64,000 nucleotides of DNA from PALSA-243 sp963743705 (GTDB lineage: Bacteria > Acidobacteriota > Terriglobia > Bryobacterales > Bryobacteraceae): assembly GCA_963743705.1 (NCBI GenBank), contig CAVUQS010000016.1:92446-156445 (forward strand). Direction: 5' to 3'. Both the position numbers and the translations under genes were made by a program. Below are positions 25,051 through 34,924 of the stretch, in pieces. Numbering within the stretch: the stretch's first letter is position 1; each line of letters opens with the position of its first letter. The notes under the pieces were generated by a model. That model was not told the DNA's origin, made no database searches, and saw nothing but the letters and a program-made list of their open reading frames with translations.

Positions 25051-27297
25051 CTACTGCGACGGCGGGTTGTCCACTTCCACCACAATGCTGACCGTATTGC
25101 CGCCGCTCGTAGCCCGCAAGATCGAAGGGCCGAGCGCCGTTCCCTGCGGCACGAAGAAGTTGATCTGGGTGGGCGCGCTGTATTGAATCGCAACCGGCGC
25201 TCCATTCAGCGTCAGTTGCAAATTGGAGGGAAACTGCATTCCGTTTGAGGGGAAGATCGATGCGAAAGTTCCCGGATAAACCGCGCCGCCCGTCGCGGCG
25301 TTCACGGCAGGCCATGCGATTTGCGGCAGCGCCGGGTTGGCGGGCTGAATCTGGAACGCGAACGGCTGCGCGATCACTTGATACGCGGAGATCACGCTCA
25401 GTTCCGACGATCCAATCGCAGCGTTCGGGGAAACCGTCACGTTGGCGACCATGTGCGTCGGGCTGATCACCCAAACGTTGTTCACCAGAATGTCGCTGGT
25501 GCCGAAGCCCACGCTCACCAGCCCGGTGGTGAAGTTGGTGTTAGCTCCGAAGATATCCACGGTGGAAGTAACTCCCGCCGTCAGCGATTGCGGAAGCACC
25601 GCTTGAATCTGTGGCTGCGCCAGCGCGGCAAAAGCCGCGGTAGACGGATAGGTATAAGTCTGCGGCAAGCCGCTCTGCAGAAACATCGAGTTCTGCCCGT
25701 CGCTGTTATAAACCGTGAGCGTGGAAACCTGGCCCGTGGGTGCGGGCGGCGGCGTCACGGTAATCGCGCCGTTGTTGAACGCCCCAGGCGCCGGGAACCC
25801 ATCGAAAAATACGCGGCTATCGGGTGCGAAATTCGAGCCAATCACCGTCACCGTGCCGTCGCCGTTCTGCACCACTCCGTTAATACTGGGCGCGGCATTT
25901 AGCGTGAAATTGACGCCATCCGGCAGCACGTACATATCGCCCGGCAAGCTGAAAATCATATGCCGCGGCCCGATCGCCTGTTGCGTGCTATTCACTCCGA
26001 AGTAGAGAAACCATTGCGACGGACCGGCCGTCACCAGGCCGGTATCGTTTCCGATTCCCAGCAGCGAAACCAGCGAAGGCGCCGCAACCGAAACGCCCGG
26101 CGCAGGCTGCGTCTCCATGAAGAAGCTGCCGGCCGCAACGTTGACGAACGCCGGAGTCACATAGAGCATGTTATTTGGCCCCATGTAACTGAACGTCAGC
26201 ATGTCGTACATCGGCGCGCCCGGCTTACTCTGTACCTGGAAATTCTGCCCACTTACCGCGTTCCCGGCAGCAACATTAACCACCGCCGCCGCTTGATAAT
26301 TCTGCGTCCCCGGATAGAACTGCGCGGCGAATGCGCCGCTAGCCGGAAACGGATTTCCCGAAAGATCGCTGGGCAGCAGCAATCCCGAACCATTGGCCGC
26401 GATCGCGTCCGGCGGCAGCGGATGTACATAGACTTGATAAGAGCCCGCCGGCAATCCCTGTATCTGGTAGCTCCCGTCGGGATTAGTCAGCGTGCTGATC
26501 GCCGGTCCGGCAGGCGAAATCGCCACCACCGAAGCCAGATTCACGGCCGCGCCGTTCGAAAAGTTCACGCTGCCCGAAATCGATCCATAGTTCGCATTCC
26601 AACCCGGCGTCCCGTAGAGAACCGAAAGCGCCGCAACGTCGTCCACATCGATGGGCCGCGCGCGCGATGTGTTGCGGAGCACGTCCTGCGACATCGCCGC
26701 ACCCGTCCAGGTGTGCTGCAATCCAAGAGCGTGGCCGATCTCATGCACCGCCGTCGTGAAATAGACTTCGAGATAGCTCTGAAACGGTTCGTTGCCGGTG
26801 ACCGTAGTGTTATTCGACAGGATCACGGTCGAACGCGTGATCGGAACAAACGGTCCGTTCGGACCGTTCAGCACCGTCGGGTTCACCGGCAGATTGGGCG
26901 TGCCCATGCCCAGCAGACCGGGCGGAAGATCCGCGAAGACGATGTCCGCGCCGGGCGTATTGCTCGGCGGCTGCGCTTGCGATTCCAGCCCGCCAAACGC
27001 CACGCGCAGATTTGACGTGCTTACCGAATTCCAAACCGCCAGCGCCTGCTTAATCTCGCTCAGCACCGATCCGAAAGTGTCATTCGGGTAAAGCGTCGCC
27101 GGCCCCGCGTCATTCACGAAAAATGAAACCGTGTTGTTGGGAAGAGCCGCGAGATTGAACTGCGCGCGTATTGGGTTGAACGGTGCAAAGCGGCTCTGAT
27201 AATAAACGTAATGGTAATAGGCATGAGCGGGCACGCCCAACAGCGCGGCCGCCAGCGCGCACACAACGAACCTTGTCATGGCCCGGGATCCGCGCAC
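25051..27297 (-). CDS. Secreted matrixin-like metalloprotease with IPT/TIG-type repeats
   Basis: A 748-residue secreted protein. The zinc site HEIGHALGLQH (His185, Glu186, His189, His195) matches the HExxHxxGxxH metzincin motif, preceded by a matrixin-like region. A carboxypeptidase-regulatory-like beta domain (about 240-300, GSISGSVNFSNG...NPDGSYQIQGLPAGSYQVYV) follows. After residue 480 there are IPT/TIG-type repeats (INGVVQNGDGTVTVIGSNF, IQAVLPQSLTAGVTSTVDIFG) and a C-terminal repeat typical of Solibacter surface proteins. The GTG start abuts the upstream stop (TAGTG) and has GGAGGG upstream; an ATG six codons later is also possible. It probably cleaves extracellular proteins. Confidence 0.85.
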   Translation of the reverse strand: MRGSRAMTRFVVCALAAALLGVPAHAYYHYVYYQSRFAPFNPIRAQFNLAALPNNTVSFFVNDAGPATLYPNDTFGSVLSEIKQALAVWNSVSTSNLRVAFGGLESQAQPPSNTPGADIVFADLPPGLLGMGTPNLPVNPTVLNGPNGPFVPITRSTVILSNNTTVTGNEPFQSYLEVYFTTAVHEIGHALGLQHTWTGAAMSQDVLRNTSRARPIDVDDVAALSVLYGTPGWNANYGSISGSVNFSNGAAVNLASVVAISPAGPAISTLTNPDGSYQIQGLPAGSYQVYVHPLPPDAIAANGSGLLLPSDLSGNPFPASGAFAAQFYPGTQNYQAAAVVNVAAGNAVSGQNFQVQSKPGAPMYDMLTFSYMGPNNMLYVTPAFVNVAAGSFFMETQPAPGVSVAAPSLVSLLGIGNDTGLVTAGPSQWFLYFGVNSTQQAIGPRHMIFSLPGDMYVLPDGVNFTLNAAPSINGVVQNGDGTVTVIGSNFAPDSRVFFDGFPAPGAFNNGAITVTPPPAPTGQVSTLTVYNSDGQNSMFLQSGLPQTYTYPSTAAFAALAQPQIQAVLPQSLTAGVTSTVDIFGANTNFTTGLVSVGFGTSDILVNNVWVISPTHMVANVTVSPNAAIGSSELSVISAYQVIAQPFAFQIQPANPALPQIAWPAVNAATGGAVYPGTFASIFPSNGMQFPSNLQLTLNGAPVAIQYSAPTQINFFVPQGTALGPSILRATSGGNTVSIVVEVDNPPSQ

Positions 27298-27875
27298 TAT
27301 TTCTTTCCCTCCGCGCCCAACGTTGCGGCGATTTGCGATTTCAAGCTTGCCAGGGTCATCCGCAGCGTCTTGTCCTCGACTTGTTGACCCGTGCGCCCAT
27401 CGATCATCGTCTCGCGCGACGCCATCCGCGTCAGCGGCGGATTGACCGCGCCTACATCCGAGATCGAAAACAGCCCCTGGCTCAGTCCGATAATTTGCGT
27501 CACGCCCGATTTTCCGGTCCAGAGAAAGAAAACGTACTCTTCGCCCGGATTCAGTCGCGGTACGCCCGAATAGAGCTGTTGGATGCCATGAGCCACGCCG
27601 CCCGGCAATGCCAGATCGACGGTCGATTCCGCCGTCCCCTTATATTGCTCGCTCACCTGCAACTGGTAGTGGGTATAGATCACCGGACCCGACGTCACCA
27701 CCGACGACTCGGCGACTTTGGCCCTCACAATGGCTGTGGATTTCCCGATCATGCTGGTCAACGAAAGCTGTTCGAGCGTAGCGCCCGAAAGCAGCGCCGT
27801 CCCCAGGGCAGACAGGAGCAGTAATGCGAAGTGGCGCTTCACGGTGTGTGGAAAAGCAGTTGATTTGCCATCCAA
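27297..27875 (-). CDS. Secreted protein of unknown function, coupled to the metalloprotease
   Basis: A 192-residue protein with a late signal peptide (hydrophobic core at about residues 15-32, ending TALLSGA) and a beta-rich mature part (STAIVRAKVAESSVV, YTHYQLQVSEQYKG, VDLALPGG). Its stop overlaps the start codon of the metalloprotease, so both are made together. The pattern of a leaky extracellular domain with PGEEYVFFLW is shared with unnamed acidobacterial proteins found beside matrixins. A GTG ten codons in could be the true start. Function unknown; a partner or inhibitor of the protease is possible. Confidence 0.7.
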   Translation of the reverse strand: MDGKSTAFPHTVKRHFALLLLSALGTALLSGATLEQLSLTSMIGKSTAIVRAKVAESSVVTSGPVIYTHYQLQVSEQYKGTAESTVDLALPGGVAHGIQQLYSGVPRLNPGEEYVFFLWTGKSGVTQIIGLSQGLFSISDVGAVNPPLTRMASRETMIDGRTGQQVEDKTLRMTLASLKSQIAATLGAEGKK

Positions 27876-28036
27876 ACCAATTGTAACAAAACGGTTTAAG
27901 CCCTATACACCACTTCGCGGCGGGTTGCTGCGACACACGGTTGGGGCAGCCTGTCCCACTGCGTGTGCGGACGCACACAGCCCCACGCCGCCGCAAAAAA
28001 CGCAAACTTCCGGCGCATCCGAGCGTATTTCCGGTT

Positions 28037-30493
28037 ATGCGATACCGCCACGTGTTGCGCCGCCTCGCGCGCACTCCGGGATTTACCGTCATCACCATAC
28101 TTACGTTGGCTCTGGGAATCGGCGCCAATACCGCCATTTTCAGCGTGGTGGAGGGCGTCCTGCTCAAGCCCCTTCCCTACCCTCATTCCGAGCAATTGAT
28201 CGGCATCTGGCATACCGCCCCGGCAATCCACATCGACGCCATCAATATGGCGCCATGGCTCTACTTCACCTACCGCGAGCAAAACCAAACCATGGTGGAC
28301 GTCGGGCTCTGGGAAGCAAGCGAAGATGGCGTGACGGGACGCGGCGATCCGGAACAAGTGGATTCCCTGCTCGTCACCGATGGAGTCCTGCCGCTTCTTG
28401 GCGTCCAGCCGATCCTGGGGCACCCGTTCACACGCAGAGACGGCGAGGAAAACAGCCCGCTTACCGTGCTGCTGACCTACGACTATTGGCAATCGCATTT
28501 CAGCGGTCAAATATCCGCCATCGGCCAATCCATTCGAGTCGGCGACCGGCCGCGCGAGATCATCGGCGTGCTGCCCAAGGGATTCCGTTTCCTCGATAAC
28601 CACGTCGCCCTCGTACGGCCTCTGCAGTTCGATCGGGCCACCGTGCACCTCGGCAATTTCAGCTATCAGGGCATCGGGCGCTTGAAGCCGGGCGTCACCA
28701 TGGCCCAGGCCGGCGCGGATGTGGCGCGCCTGATTGCGATCTCGCTGACGATGTTCCCGCCGCCGCCCGGATACAGCGTCGCCATGTTCGCCCAGGCCGG
28801 ATTGGCGCCCGCGCTCCATCCGCTCATGCGGGACGTGGTCGGAGATATCGGCGCAACCCTGTGGATATTGATGGGAACCATCGGCATCGTGCTTCTGATC
28901 GCCTGCGCCAATGTGGCCAATCTGCTGCTCGTGCGCGCCGATGGACGACAGCAGGAACTGGCCGTGCGGGCCGCGCTCGGCGCAAGCTGGGCGGAAATCG
29001 CGCGCGAACTCATGCTCGAAAGCCTGACGCTGGGCGCGCTCGGCGGACTCGCGGGTCTGGCGGTCGCTTATGGCGGGTTGCGGCTCCTGGTCGCGTTGGC
29101 GCCGGGGCGGCTGCCTCGTCTGGGCGATATCGCCATCGATGGACCGGTGCTACTGTTCACACTGTTGGTTTCGCTCGCGGCCGGCGCCCTGTTCGGCCTG
29201 ATTCCCGTGGTCAAGTACGCCGGCCCACACCTGGGCTCAGCGCTGCGCGGAGGCGGGCGGACCTTAAGCCAGAGCCGCGAGCGGCGCCGCGCGCGCAACG
29301 TGTTGGTAGTGGCGCAGGTCGCGCTGGCGATGGTGCTGCTGATTGCCGCCGGCCTGACGATTCGCTCGTTCCAGGCGCTGCGCCAGGTGCAACCGGGCTT
29401 TTCCCATCCTGAGCAGTTACAGACCATCGGCGTCTACATTCCGCCCACTCAAGTGAAGGAGCCGGCAGCGGTCGCGCACGTCCAGCAGGCGATGCTGGAG
29501 AAACTAGCCGCCATTCCCGGGGCCGAATCGGTGGCTTTGAGCACCGTCGTTCCCATGAGCGGGGACGGTTGGCACGACCCCATCTATGCGCAGGACAAGC
29601 GCTATGCCGAGGGCGCGCTCCCGTTAATTCGCCGGTTCAAGTTGGTGTCGCCAGGCTTGTTGGGCACGATGGGTAATTCGTTAGTGGCCGGTCGCGACTT
29701 CACGTGGAACGACGTTTACCAAAAGCACGATGTGGTCCTGGTTTCGGAGAACATGGCCCGCGAACTCTGGCAAAACCCCGCTGCGGCGCTGGGCAAGCGT
29801 ATCCGGCAGTCCACCGTGGCCGCATGGCGCGAAGTGATCGGCGTGGTAGCGGACGAACGCACGGACGGCGTCGACAAACCGGCCCCGGCCACGGTCTACT
29901 GGCCGTTCATGATGGACCGCTTCGACGAACCTGGAGCGACATTCATCGCGCGCGATGTGACTTTCATGATCCGCTCACACCGCGCGGGCTCCGAAAACTT
30001 CGTGGGCGAAGTCCGGCGCGCGATCTGGTCCGTAAATTCCACCCTGCCGCTGGCCAGCGTGCGGACAATGCGTCAAGTCTACGACCGGTCGATCGCGCGG
30101 ACTTCGTTCACCCTCGTCATGCTCGGCATCGCCGGCACGATGGCGCTCGCGCTCGGCATGATCGGCCTCTACGGCGTGATCTCGTATTCGGTGGCGCAGC
30201 GCACGCGCGAGATCGGCATCCGCCTCGCTATGGGCGCGCAGCGCAGCGCGCTGACCGGGATGTTTCTGCGGCACGGCCTGACCCTCACCGCGATCGGCAT
30301 AGTATGCGGCTTGGCCGCCGCGGTCGCCATGACGCGCGCCATGACGTCCCTATTGTTCGAAGTGAAGCCCGTGGATCCGGTGACATACGCCGTCGCCCCG
30401 CTCGCGCTGATCACCGCCGCGCTGCTGGCAAGTTACTTGCCGGCGCTTAGAGCCACGTCGGTCGATCCCTTGGAAGCGCTCAGGATGGATTGA
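28037..30493 (+). CDS. ADOP-type ABC transporter permease (MacB-like)
   Basis: An 818-residue permease of the acidobacterial duplicated orphan permease type: two tandem FtsX/MacB units in one chain. Membrane helix 1 follows RRLARTPGFT (FTVITILTLALGIGANTAIF) and a large extracytoplasmic MacB_PCD domain covers about residues 45-240. Three helices follow, then a second unit (RARNVLVVAQVALAMVLLIAAGL near 415) with its own periplasmic domain and helices, ending in LRATSVDPLEALRMD. No ATPase or fusion protein gene lies nearby. The start was placed at the ATG before RYRHVLRRLART; the longer frame has an arginine-rich, unlikely N-terminus. Confidence 0.88.
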   Translation: MRYRHVLRRLARTPGFTVITILTLALGIGANTAIFSVVEGVLLKPLPYPHSEQLIGIWHTAPAIHIDAINMAPWLYFTYREQNQTMVDVGLWEASEDGVTGRGDPEQVDSLLVTDGVLPLLGVQPILGHPFTRRDGEENSPLTVLLTYDYWQSHFSGQISAIGQSIRVGDRPREIIGVLPKGFRFLDNHVALVRPLQFDRATVHLGNFSYQGIGRLKPGVTMAQAGADVARLIAISLTMFPPPPGYSVAMFAQAGLAPALHPLMRDVVGDIGATLWILMGTIGIVLLIACANVANLLLVRADGRQQELAVRAALGASWAEIARELMLESLTLGALGGLAGLAVAYGGLRLLVALAPGRLPRLGDIAIDGPVLLFTLLVSLAAGALFGLIPVVKYAGPHLGSALRGGGRTLSQSRERRRARNVLVVAQVALAMVLLIAAGLTIRSFQALRQVQPGFSHPEQLQTIGVYIPPTQVKEPAAVAHVQQAMLEKLAAIPGAESVALSTVVPMSGDGWHDPIYAQDKRYAEGALPLIRRFKLVSPGLLGTMGNSLVAGRDFTWNDVYQKHDVVLVSENMARELWQNPAAALGKRIRQSTVAAWREVIGVVADERTDGVDKPAPATVYWPFMMDRFDEPGATFIARDVTFMIRSHRAGSENFVGEVRRAIWSVNSTLPLASVRTMRQVYDRSIARTSFTLVMLGIAGTMALALGMIGLYGVISYSVAQRTREIGIRLAMGAQRSALTGMFLRHGLTLTAIGIVCGLAAAVAMTRAMTSLLFEVKPVDPVTYAVAPLALITAALLASYLPALRATSVDPLEALRMD

Positions 30494-30595
30494 CGCTCGG
30501 CTACGCCCACTTCTTCCCGTTGCAATCCACGCGCCTCTCGCAGTATGCTCAACTCTCATCCCTGCCGCGTTTGCACCGGACTGGAAAGGAGTTGT

Positions 30596-33190
30596 ATGCG
30601 TACGCTTCGTTTGATCGCCGCCGCCCTCGCCCTTGCGGGCATCGCCATGGCGCAGGAAATCACTACGCCCGAAAAATTCTTCGGCTTCCAACTCGGCGCA
30701 GACAAGAAAATGGCCCGCTGGGACAAGATCGTCGACTATTACGGCGTTCTCGAAAAACAAAGCGGGGGTCGCATGAAGGTCATCAACATGGGCCCCACTT
30801 CCGAGGGCAACCCGTTCCTGATGGTGATCATCACCTCGCCCGCCAACTTCACCAAGCTCGACCGGCTCCGCGAAGTCAATCTCCGCATCAGCGATCCCCG
30901 CGGTCTCACCGAGGCACAGGCGCACGCGCTGGTGGATGAAGGCAAGGCGGTGGTGGTCCAATCGATGAGCATGCACGCTACCGAAATCGGCGGCACGCAG
31001 ATGGCGCCCGAATTAGCTTACGATCTTCTCACCCGCAAGGATGAAGAAACCCGCCGCATTCTCGACAACGTAGTCTTCATCGAAGTGCCCTGCTTCAATC
31101 CGGATGGCGAAATCATGGTCACCGACTGGTACAACAAACAGCTCGGCACGCAGTACGAAGGCTCCAACCCGCCGTGGCTGTATCAGAAGTACGCCGGACA
31201 CGACAACAACCGCGACGCCTTTCAGACCAACATCCCCGATTCGCAGTACATGGCCAAGATCCTCTTCACCGATTGGCGGCCCGAAGCCTATGTCGACCAT
31301 CACGGCATGGGACCCAACGGCGCGCGCATCTTCCTGCCGCCTTACGCCGAGCCCATCCGTCCATACGCCGACCCCATCCTTTGGCGCGAGCTGAGTTGGT
31401 ACGGCGCGCACATGGCGTACAAAGAGGAAGAGTCGAATCTTTCCGGCGCCATCAATGACGCCATCTATTCCGGCTGGGGACACTTCGGCTTCCACTGGAT
31501 TACTCCCTTCCACAATATCGCCGGCATGTTGACCGAATCGGCCGCCGCGCGGCTGGCTACGCCGCTCTATGTCCACCCCGATCAGTTGCGCGGCAACTCG
31601 CGCAACCTTCCCGTCTACGAACCGGAAACGATTTTCCCCAATCCCTGGCCGGGCGGCTGGTGGCATTTGCGCGACATCGTCGACCGCCAAAAAGTCTCGG
31701 CCTGGGCCACGCTCGATCTCGCCGCGCGCAACCGCGAAACCGTCCTCTGGAACGCTTATCTGAAAGGCAAGCGCCAGACGGAGCGCGGCGCCGCCGGCAA
31801 GCCCGAGGCCTACGTCATCTCCATGCTGCAGCACGACCCGCTCACCAGCATCAAAATGGTGAACAAGCTGCTGGCGCAGGGCATCGAAATCCATCGCGCC
31901 GCGAAGCAGTTCACTACCGCGGACGGCATGATGTACCCTAGCGGCTCCTTCGTCATCTCTTTGGCGCAGCCGAAAATGGGCCTGATCCGCTACCTGCTGG
32001 GCCGCACTTTCTTCCCCGATAACGAGTGGACGCGCAATCGCGACGGCTCGCCTATTAGCCCCTACGACATGGCGACCGACACCATGTTCGAGTACATGGG
32101 CGTACGCGTGGACCCGGTGGATGAACTCGGCGCCGTGAGCCTCGAAAAGCTATCGAACCCCGTCGAGCCCGCCGGCAAAGTCACGCGCGGTCCCGGCGGC
32201 TATAGCATGGATGGCCGCCTCAACGACAGTTTCCGCGCCATGAATCTGTTGTTCGATAAGAACGTCGCCCTGCGCCGCGTCGAAAAAGCCGAAGCCGGAT
32301 TGCATCCCGGCGATTTTCTGGTGGCCGCGGGATCTGAAAGCGTGCTCGAAGATGTCGCGCGCCGCACGGGCGTGGACTTCACGCCTCTACGCGCCACGGT
32401 CTCCTCCGCCGCCCACGAGATGAAGCGCCAGCGCGTCGCGATGTACCAGCGCTTCGGCGGCGGCAACATCGATGAGGGCTGGACGCGCCTGGTCCTCGAG
32501 CAGTTCAATTTCCCGTACACCTCCATCTTCGATCCTGAAATCAAAGCGGGGAATCTCAACGCCAAGTACGACGTGCTCATCATTCCGAACGACAGCACCG
32601 CCACCATCACCGGAGAGCCAGCCGCCGGGCGTGGGGGCCGGGGAGCCGGTGGGGCGGGCGGCGGTGGCGCCGGACGCGGTGGCAACATGCCACCCGAATA
32701 CCGCACCGGCCTGGCCACCGAAGGCGTCAACGCCATCCGCGATTTCGTTCAGAAGGGCGGCACGCTGGTCACGCTCAATGCCGCCGCCGCATTCCCCGTC
32801 GAGCGGTTAGGAGTCGGCGTGCGCAACGTGCTCGCCGGCAAATCCACGATGGAGTTCTGGTGCCCCGGTTCCACCATCAAGGCCGATTTCGACATCACCA
32901 ACCCCATCGCGTACGGAATGCCCGCGCATGGCCTTGCGCTTTACCTCGACAGCCCGGCTTTCGAAATCACCGCGCAGGATGCGCAGAATTACCAAATCGC
33001 GGCCCGCTACGCCGATCGCGATCTCCTGGAAAGCGGCTGGCTGGTGGGAGAAGAAAATCTGGCCCGCAAAGCGGCCGTGGTCACCGCCAAAATGGGAGAA
33101 GGGCGCGTCGTGCTGCTCGGTTTCCCCGTACAGCACCGCGCCCAAATGCACGGCACTTACAAGTTGTTGTTCAACGCGCTGGTGCGCTGA
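30596..33190 (+). CDS. Secreted M14-family zinc carboxypeptidase-like protein
   Basis: An 864-residue protein with a signal peptide (MRTLRLIAAALALAGIAMA). The M14 zinc ligands are seen at HATE (His127, Glu130), and a further histidine pair occurs at YVDHHGMGPNG. NPDGE and NNRDAF fit the substrate-binding part. The C-terminal half (about 400-860) resembles a glutamine amidotransferase-like domain found in large acidobacterial M14 proteins, interrupted by a Gly/Arg-rich run near residues 678-697. GGAAAGGAG five bases upstream supports the start. It likely trims peptides outside the cell or in the periplasm. Confidence 0.85.
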   Translation: MRTLRLIAAALALAGIAMAQEITTPEKFFGFQLGADKKMARWDKIVDYYGVLEKQSGGRMKVINMGPTSEGNPFLMVIITSPANFTKLDRLREVNLRISDPRGLTEAQAHALVDEGKAVVVQSMSMHATEIGGTQMAPELAYDLLTRKDEETRRILDNVVFIEVPCFNPDGEIMVTDWYNKQLGTQYEGSNPPWLYQKYAGHDNNRDAFQTNIPDSQYMAKILFTDWRPEAYVDHHGMGPNGARIFLPPYAEPIRPYADPILWRELSWYGAHMAYKEEESNLSGAINDAIYSGWGHFGFHWITPFHNIAGMLTESAAARLATPLYVHPDQLRGNSRNLPVYEPETIFPNPWPGGWWHLRDIVDRQKVSAWATLDLAARNRETVLWNAYLKGKRQTERGAAGKPEAYVISMLQHDPLTSIKMVNKLLAQGIEIHRAAKQFTTADGMMYPSGSFVISLAQPKMGLIRYLLGRTFFPDNEWTRNRDGSPISPYDMATDTMFEYMGVRVDPVDELGAVSLEKLSNPVEPAGKVTRGPGGYSMDGRLNDSFRAMNLLFDKNVALRRVEKAEAGLHPGDFLVAAGSESVLEDVARRTGVDFTPLRATVSSAAHEMKRQRVAMYQRFGGGNIDEGWTRLVLEQFNFPYTSIFDPEIKAGNLNAKYDVLIIPNDSTATITGEPAAGRGGRGAGGAGGGGAGRGGNMPPEYRTGLATEGVNAIRDFVQKGGTLVTLNAAAAFPVERLGVGVRNVLAGKSTMEFWCPGSTIKADFDITNPIAYGMPAHGLALYLDSPAFEITAQDAQNYQIAARYADRDLLESGWLVGEENLARKAAVVTAKMGEGRVVLLGFPVQHRAQMHGTYKLLFNALVR

Positions 33191-33199
33191 GCGCGGTGC

Positions 33200-34144
33200 T
33201 TAATTTTCAGTCGGCATCTTCTCGGCGTGATCGACGACGATGATCTCGATCGGCGCCTTGCGCGGGTCTAGTTTCAGCCCCAGCGCCTGAATCGCGGTAA
33301 AGATCGAACTGCTTCCCGGATCCGAAGCCTCATTCGCGCCGGCTCCCGGAGCGCCCGGACCACCCGCGGGAATGTTGGCGCCATTCTTCCGTGCCATCGC
33401 CATGATGTCCTGCATCGAAAGGTCGAAGGTGACCTGATAACGGCCCTTCAGTTCGGTCATATCCACCACCGGCCGGTCGAGAAACGCCGAGAACATGTCG
33501 GCCAGGCTGGTCATATCCATCTTGGCGACCTCGTAGTGCAAAGTGTTGTCGGCGCCCATCGTGGTCTTGACGGTTCCCATCTTGGCGGTCTCCGCCACGC
33601 CACCCCGCCCGTCGGCGCTCTGCTTGAAGCGGACGGCGTTCTCGCCTGAACCCATCACCGTCCCGCCCTCGCCGGGAGGTCCTTCGTGGCCTTCCGGAAC
33701 CGGCGTGTCGGGCAGCGCTTCCTTCATCTTAGGGCCGCCCTTCCCGACGATCAAGCCGTAAACCGGATGTTCCTTGCTGTCACGATGAGTCGTCATCTTG
33801 AAGCGCTCTTTCAACAGGCCTTGCAGCATCACCGGCACATCGTCCTTGGTTGCGCCCGCCGGCATCTTGGCGAGGATATCGAAGCGCTGGGCCTTCAATA
33901 CATCGGGACAATCTACCTGGTATCCCTTGACCTTATACGCCTGCGCCACCATGTCACAGATAGACAAATAGCCTATATCCACGCGCGCCGCGTCGATCGA
34001 CACGCCCACGTGCATCTTTCCAGCCTGCACCATGGCGGGCGTAATCTGCTCCGCTGGCTTGATGGTGGCGACTTCAAATGAAAGTTGTTGCGCGACCGCA
34101 ACAATGGGACACAAAACAAGTAGCGTACGCAAAGATAACTTCAC
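33200..34144 (-). CDS. TIGR03435 (DUF3738) secreted protein, long form
   Basis: A 314-residue second copy of the family. It has a signal peptide (MKLSLRTLLVLCPIVAVAQQ), then FEVATIKPAEQI, YLSICDMVAQAYKVKGYQV, ERFKMTTHRDSKEHPVYGLIVGKGGPKM, LKGRYQVTFDLSM and the C-terminal IIVVDHAEKMPTEN. A Gly/Pro-rich, low-complexity insert lies at about 150-185 and another at about 260-275. It converges on the M14 peptidase gene with only nine bases between the stops. Function unknown. Confidence 0.85.
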   Translation of the reverse strand: MKLSLRTLLVLCPIVAVAQQLSFEVATIKPAEQITPAMVQAGKMHVGVSIDAARVDIGYLSICDMVAQAYKVKGYQVDCPDVLKAQRFDILAKMPAGATKDDVPVMLQGLLKERFKMTTHRDSKEHPVYGLIVGKGGPKMKEALPDTPVPEGHEGPPGEGGTVMGSGENAVRFKQSADGRGGVAETAKMGTVKTTMGADNTLHYEVAKMDMTSLADMFSAFLDRPVVDMTELKGRYQVTFDLSMQDIMAMARKNGANIPAGGPGAPGAGANEASDPGSSSIFTAIQALGLKLDPRKAPIEIIVVDHAEKMPTEN

Positions 34145-34176
34145 TGCTTTCCCCTATCTAGTCCAGAATAACCCGT

Positions 34177-34902
34177 TCACAATACCCAGGGCACAAGAGC
34201 CCAAGTCTCGCGGCGGTAGGTTTCATACGCCGGGCCAAAGGCCGTGCCGAGAATCTTTTCCTCCAGCCGGATCTTCCGCCAATACGCGAACGTCACCATC
34301 GCGAAGCCGATAACAGCCAGCCATTCGCCGGTCACGATCGCGATGCCCGCATACATTGCCAGCAGCGCCGTGTAGATCGGATGGCGCAATAAACCGTACG
34401 GCCCCGACCGCACTAATTGGTGGTCCTCTTTGATGGCAATCCGCCCGCTCCAGTTCCGGCCCAAATGCCGCCGTGCCCAAACCGCAAGCGCAATACCCAT
34501 CGCTTCGACGACGAGGCCGGCCGTCATGATGGTCGCCGACGCCGCTACAAAGCGCCCCAACCCGCGGATCGGAAAGATCTCCAGCAACATCGCTCCATTC
34601 ACCAGAGCGACATGTACTCCGCGCGAAGCGCTCGATTCCGAGCTCTTCGACGGCGCCGCATTCTTCGCCATAATTTCCCAATACACGCCGAAAAGGACAT
34701 ATACACTGATCGCCGCGACAAGGAAAGGCCAGTGACTGGTCAGAGCGCCATCGTAGGCTAGCCACGGAAGCGGTATCCGCGCGAGGAAACCTTCCTTGCC
34801 GGGCAGCTTGCCCGAACGGCGCGCGAAATAGTAGCCCACGAACGCCCCAAGCAGGGCCGCCCGCACCACCTTCCTGACTCCCTTTTTAGATATTTCACTC
34901 AT
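34177..34902 (-). CDS. Isoprenylcysteine carboxyl methyltransferase-like membrane protein
   Basis: A 241-residue integral membrane protein of the ICMT/PEMT type. The signature is in the C-terminal half: IKEDHQLVRSGPYGLLRHPIYTALL, followed by helices and the EEKILGTAFGPAYETYRRE motif that binds SAM. About five or six membrane segments are visible, including PFLVAAISVYVLFGVYW and MTAGLVVEAMGIALAVW. Bacterial members methylate lipids or unknown acceptors. It is the last gene of the gntR-led operon, 22 bases after the membrane protein gene. Confidence 0.82.
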   Translation of the reverse strand: MSEISKKGVRKVVRAALLGAFVGYYFARRSGKLPGKEGFLARIPLPWLAYDGALTSHWPFLVAAISVYVLFGVYWEIMAKNAAPSKSSESSASRGVHVALVNGAMLLEIFPIRGLGRFVAASATIMTAGLVVEAMGIALAVWARRHLGRNWSGRIAIKEDHQLVRSGPYGLLRHPIYTALLAMYAGIAIVTGEWLAVIGFAMVTFAYWRKIRLEEKILGTAFGPAYETYRRETWALVPWVL

Positions 34903-34924
34903 GGGATATCGACCTCCGAAGGCA

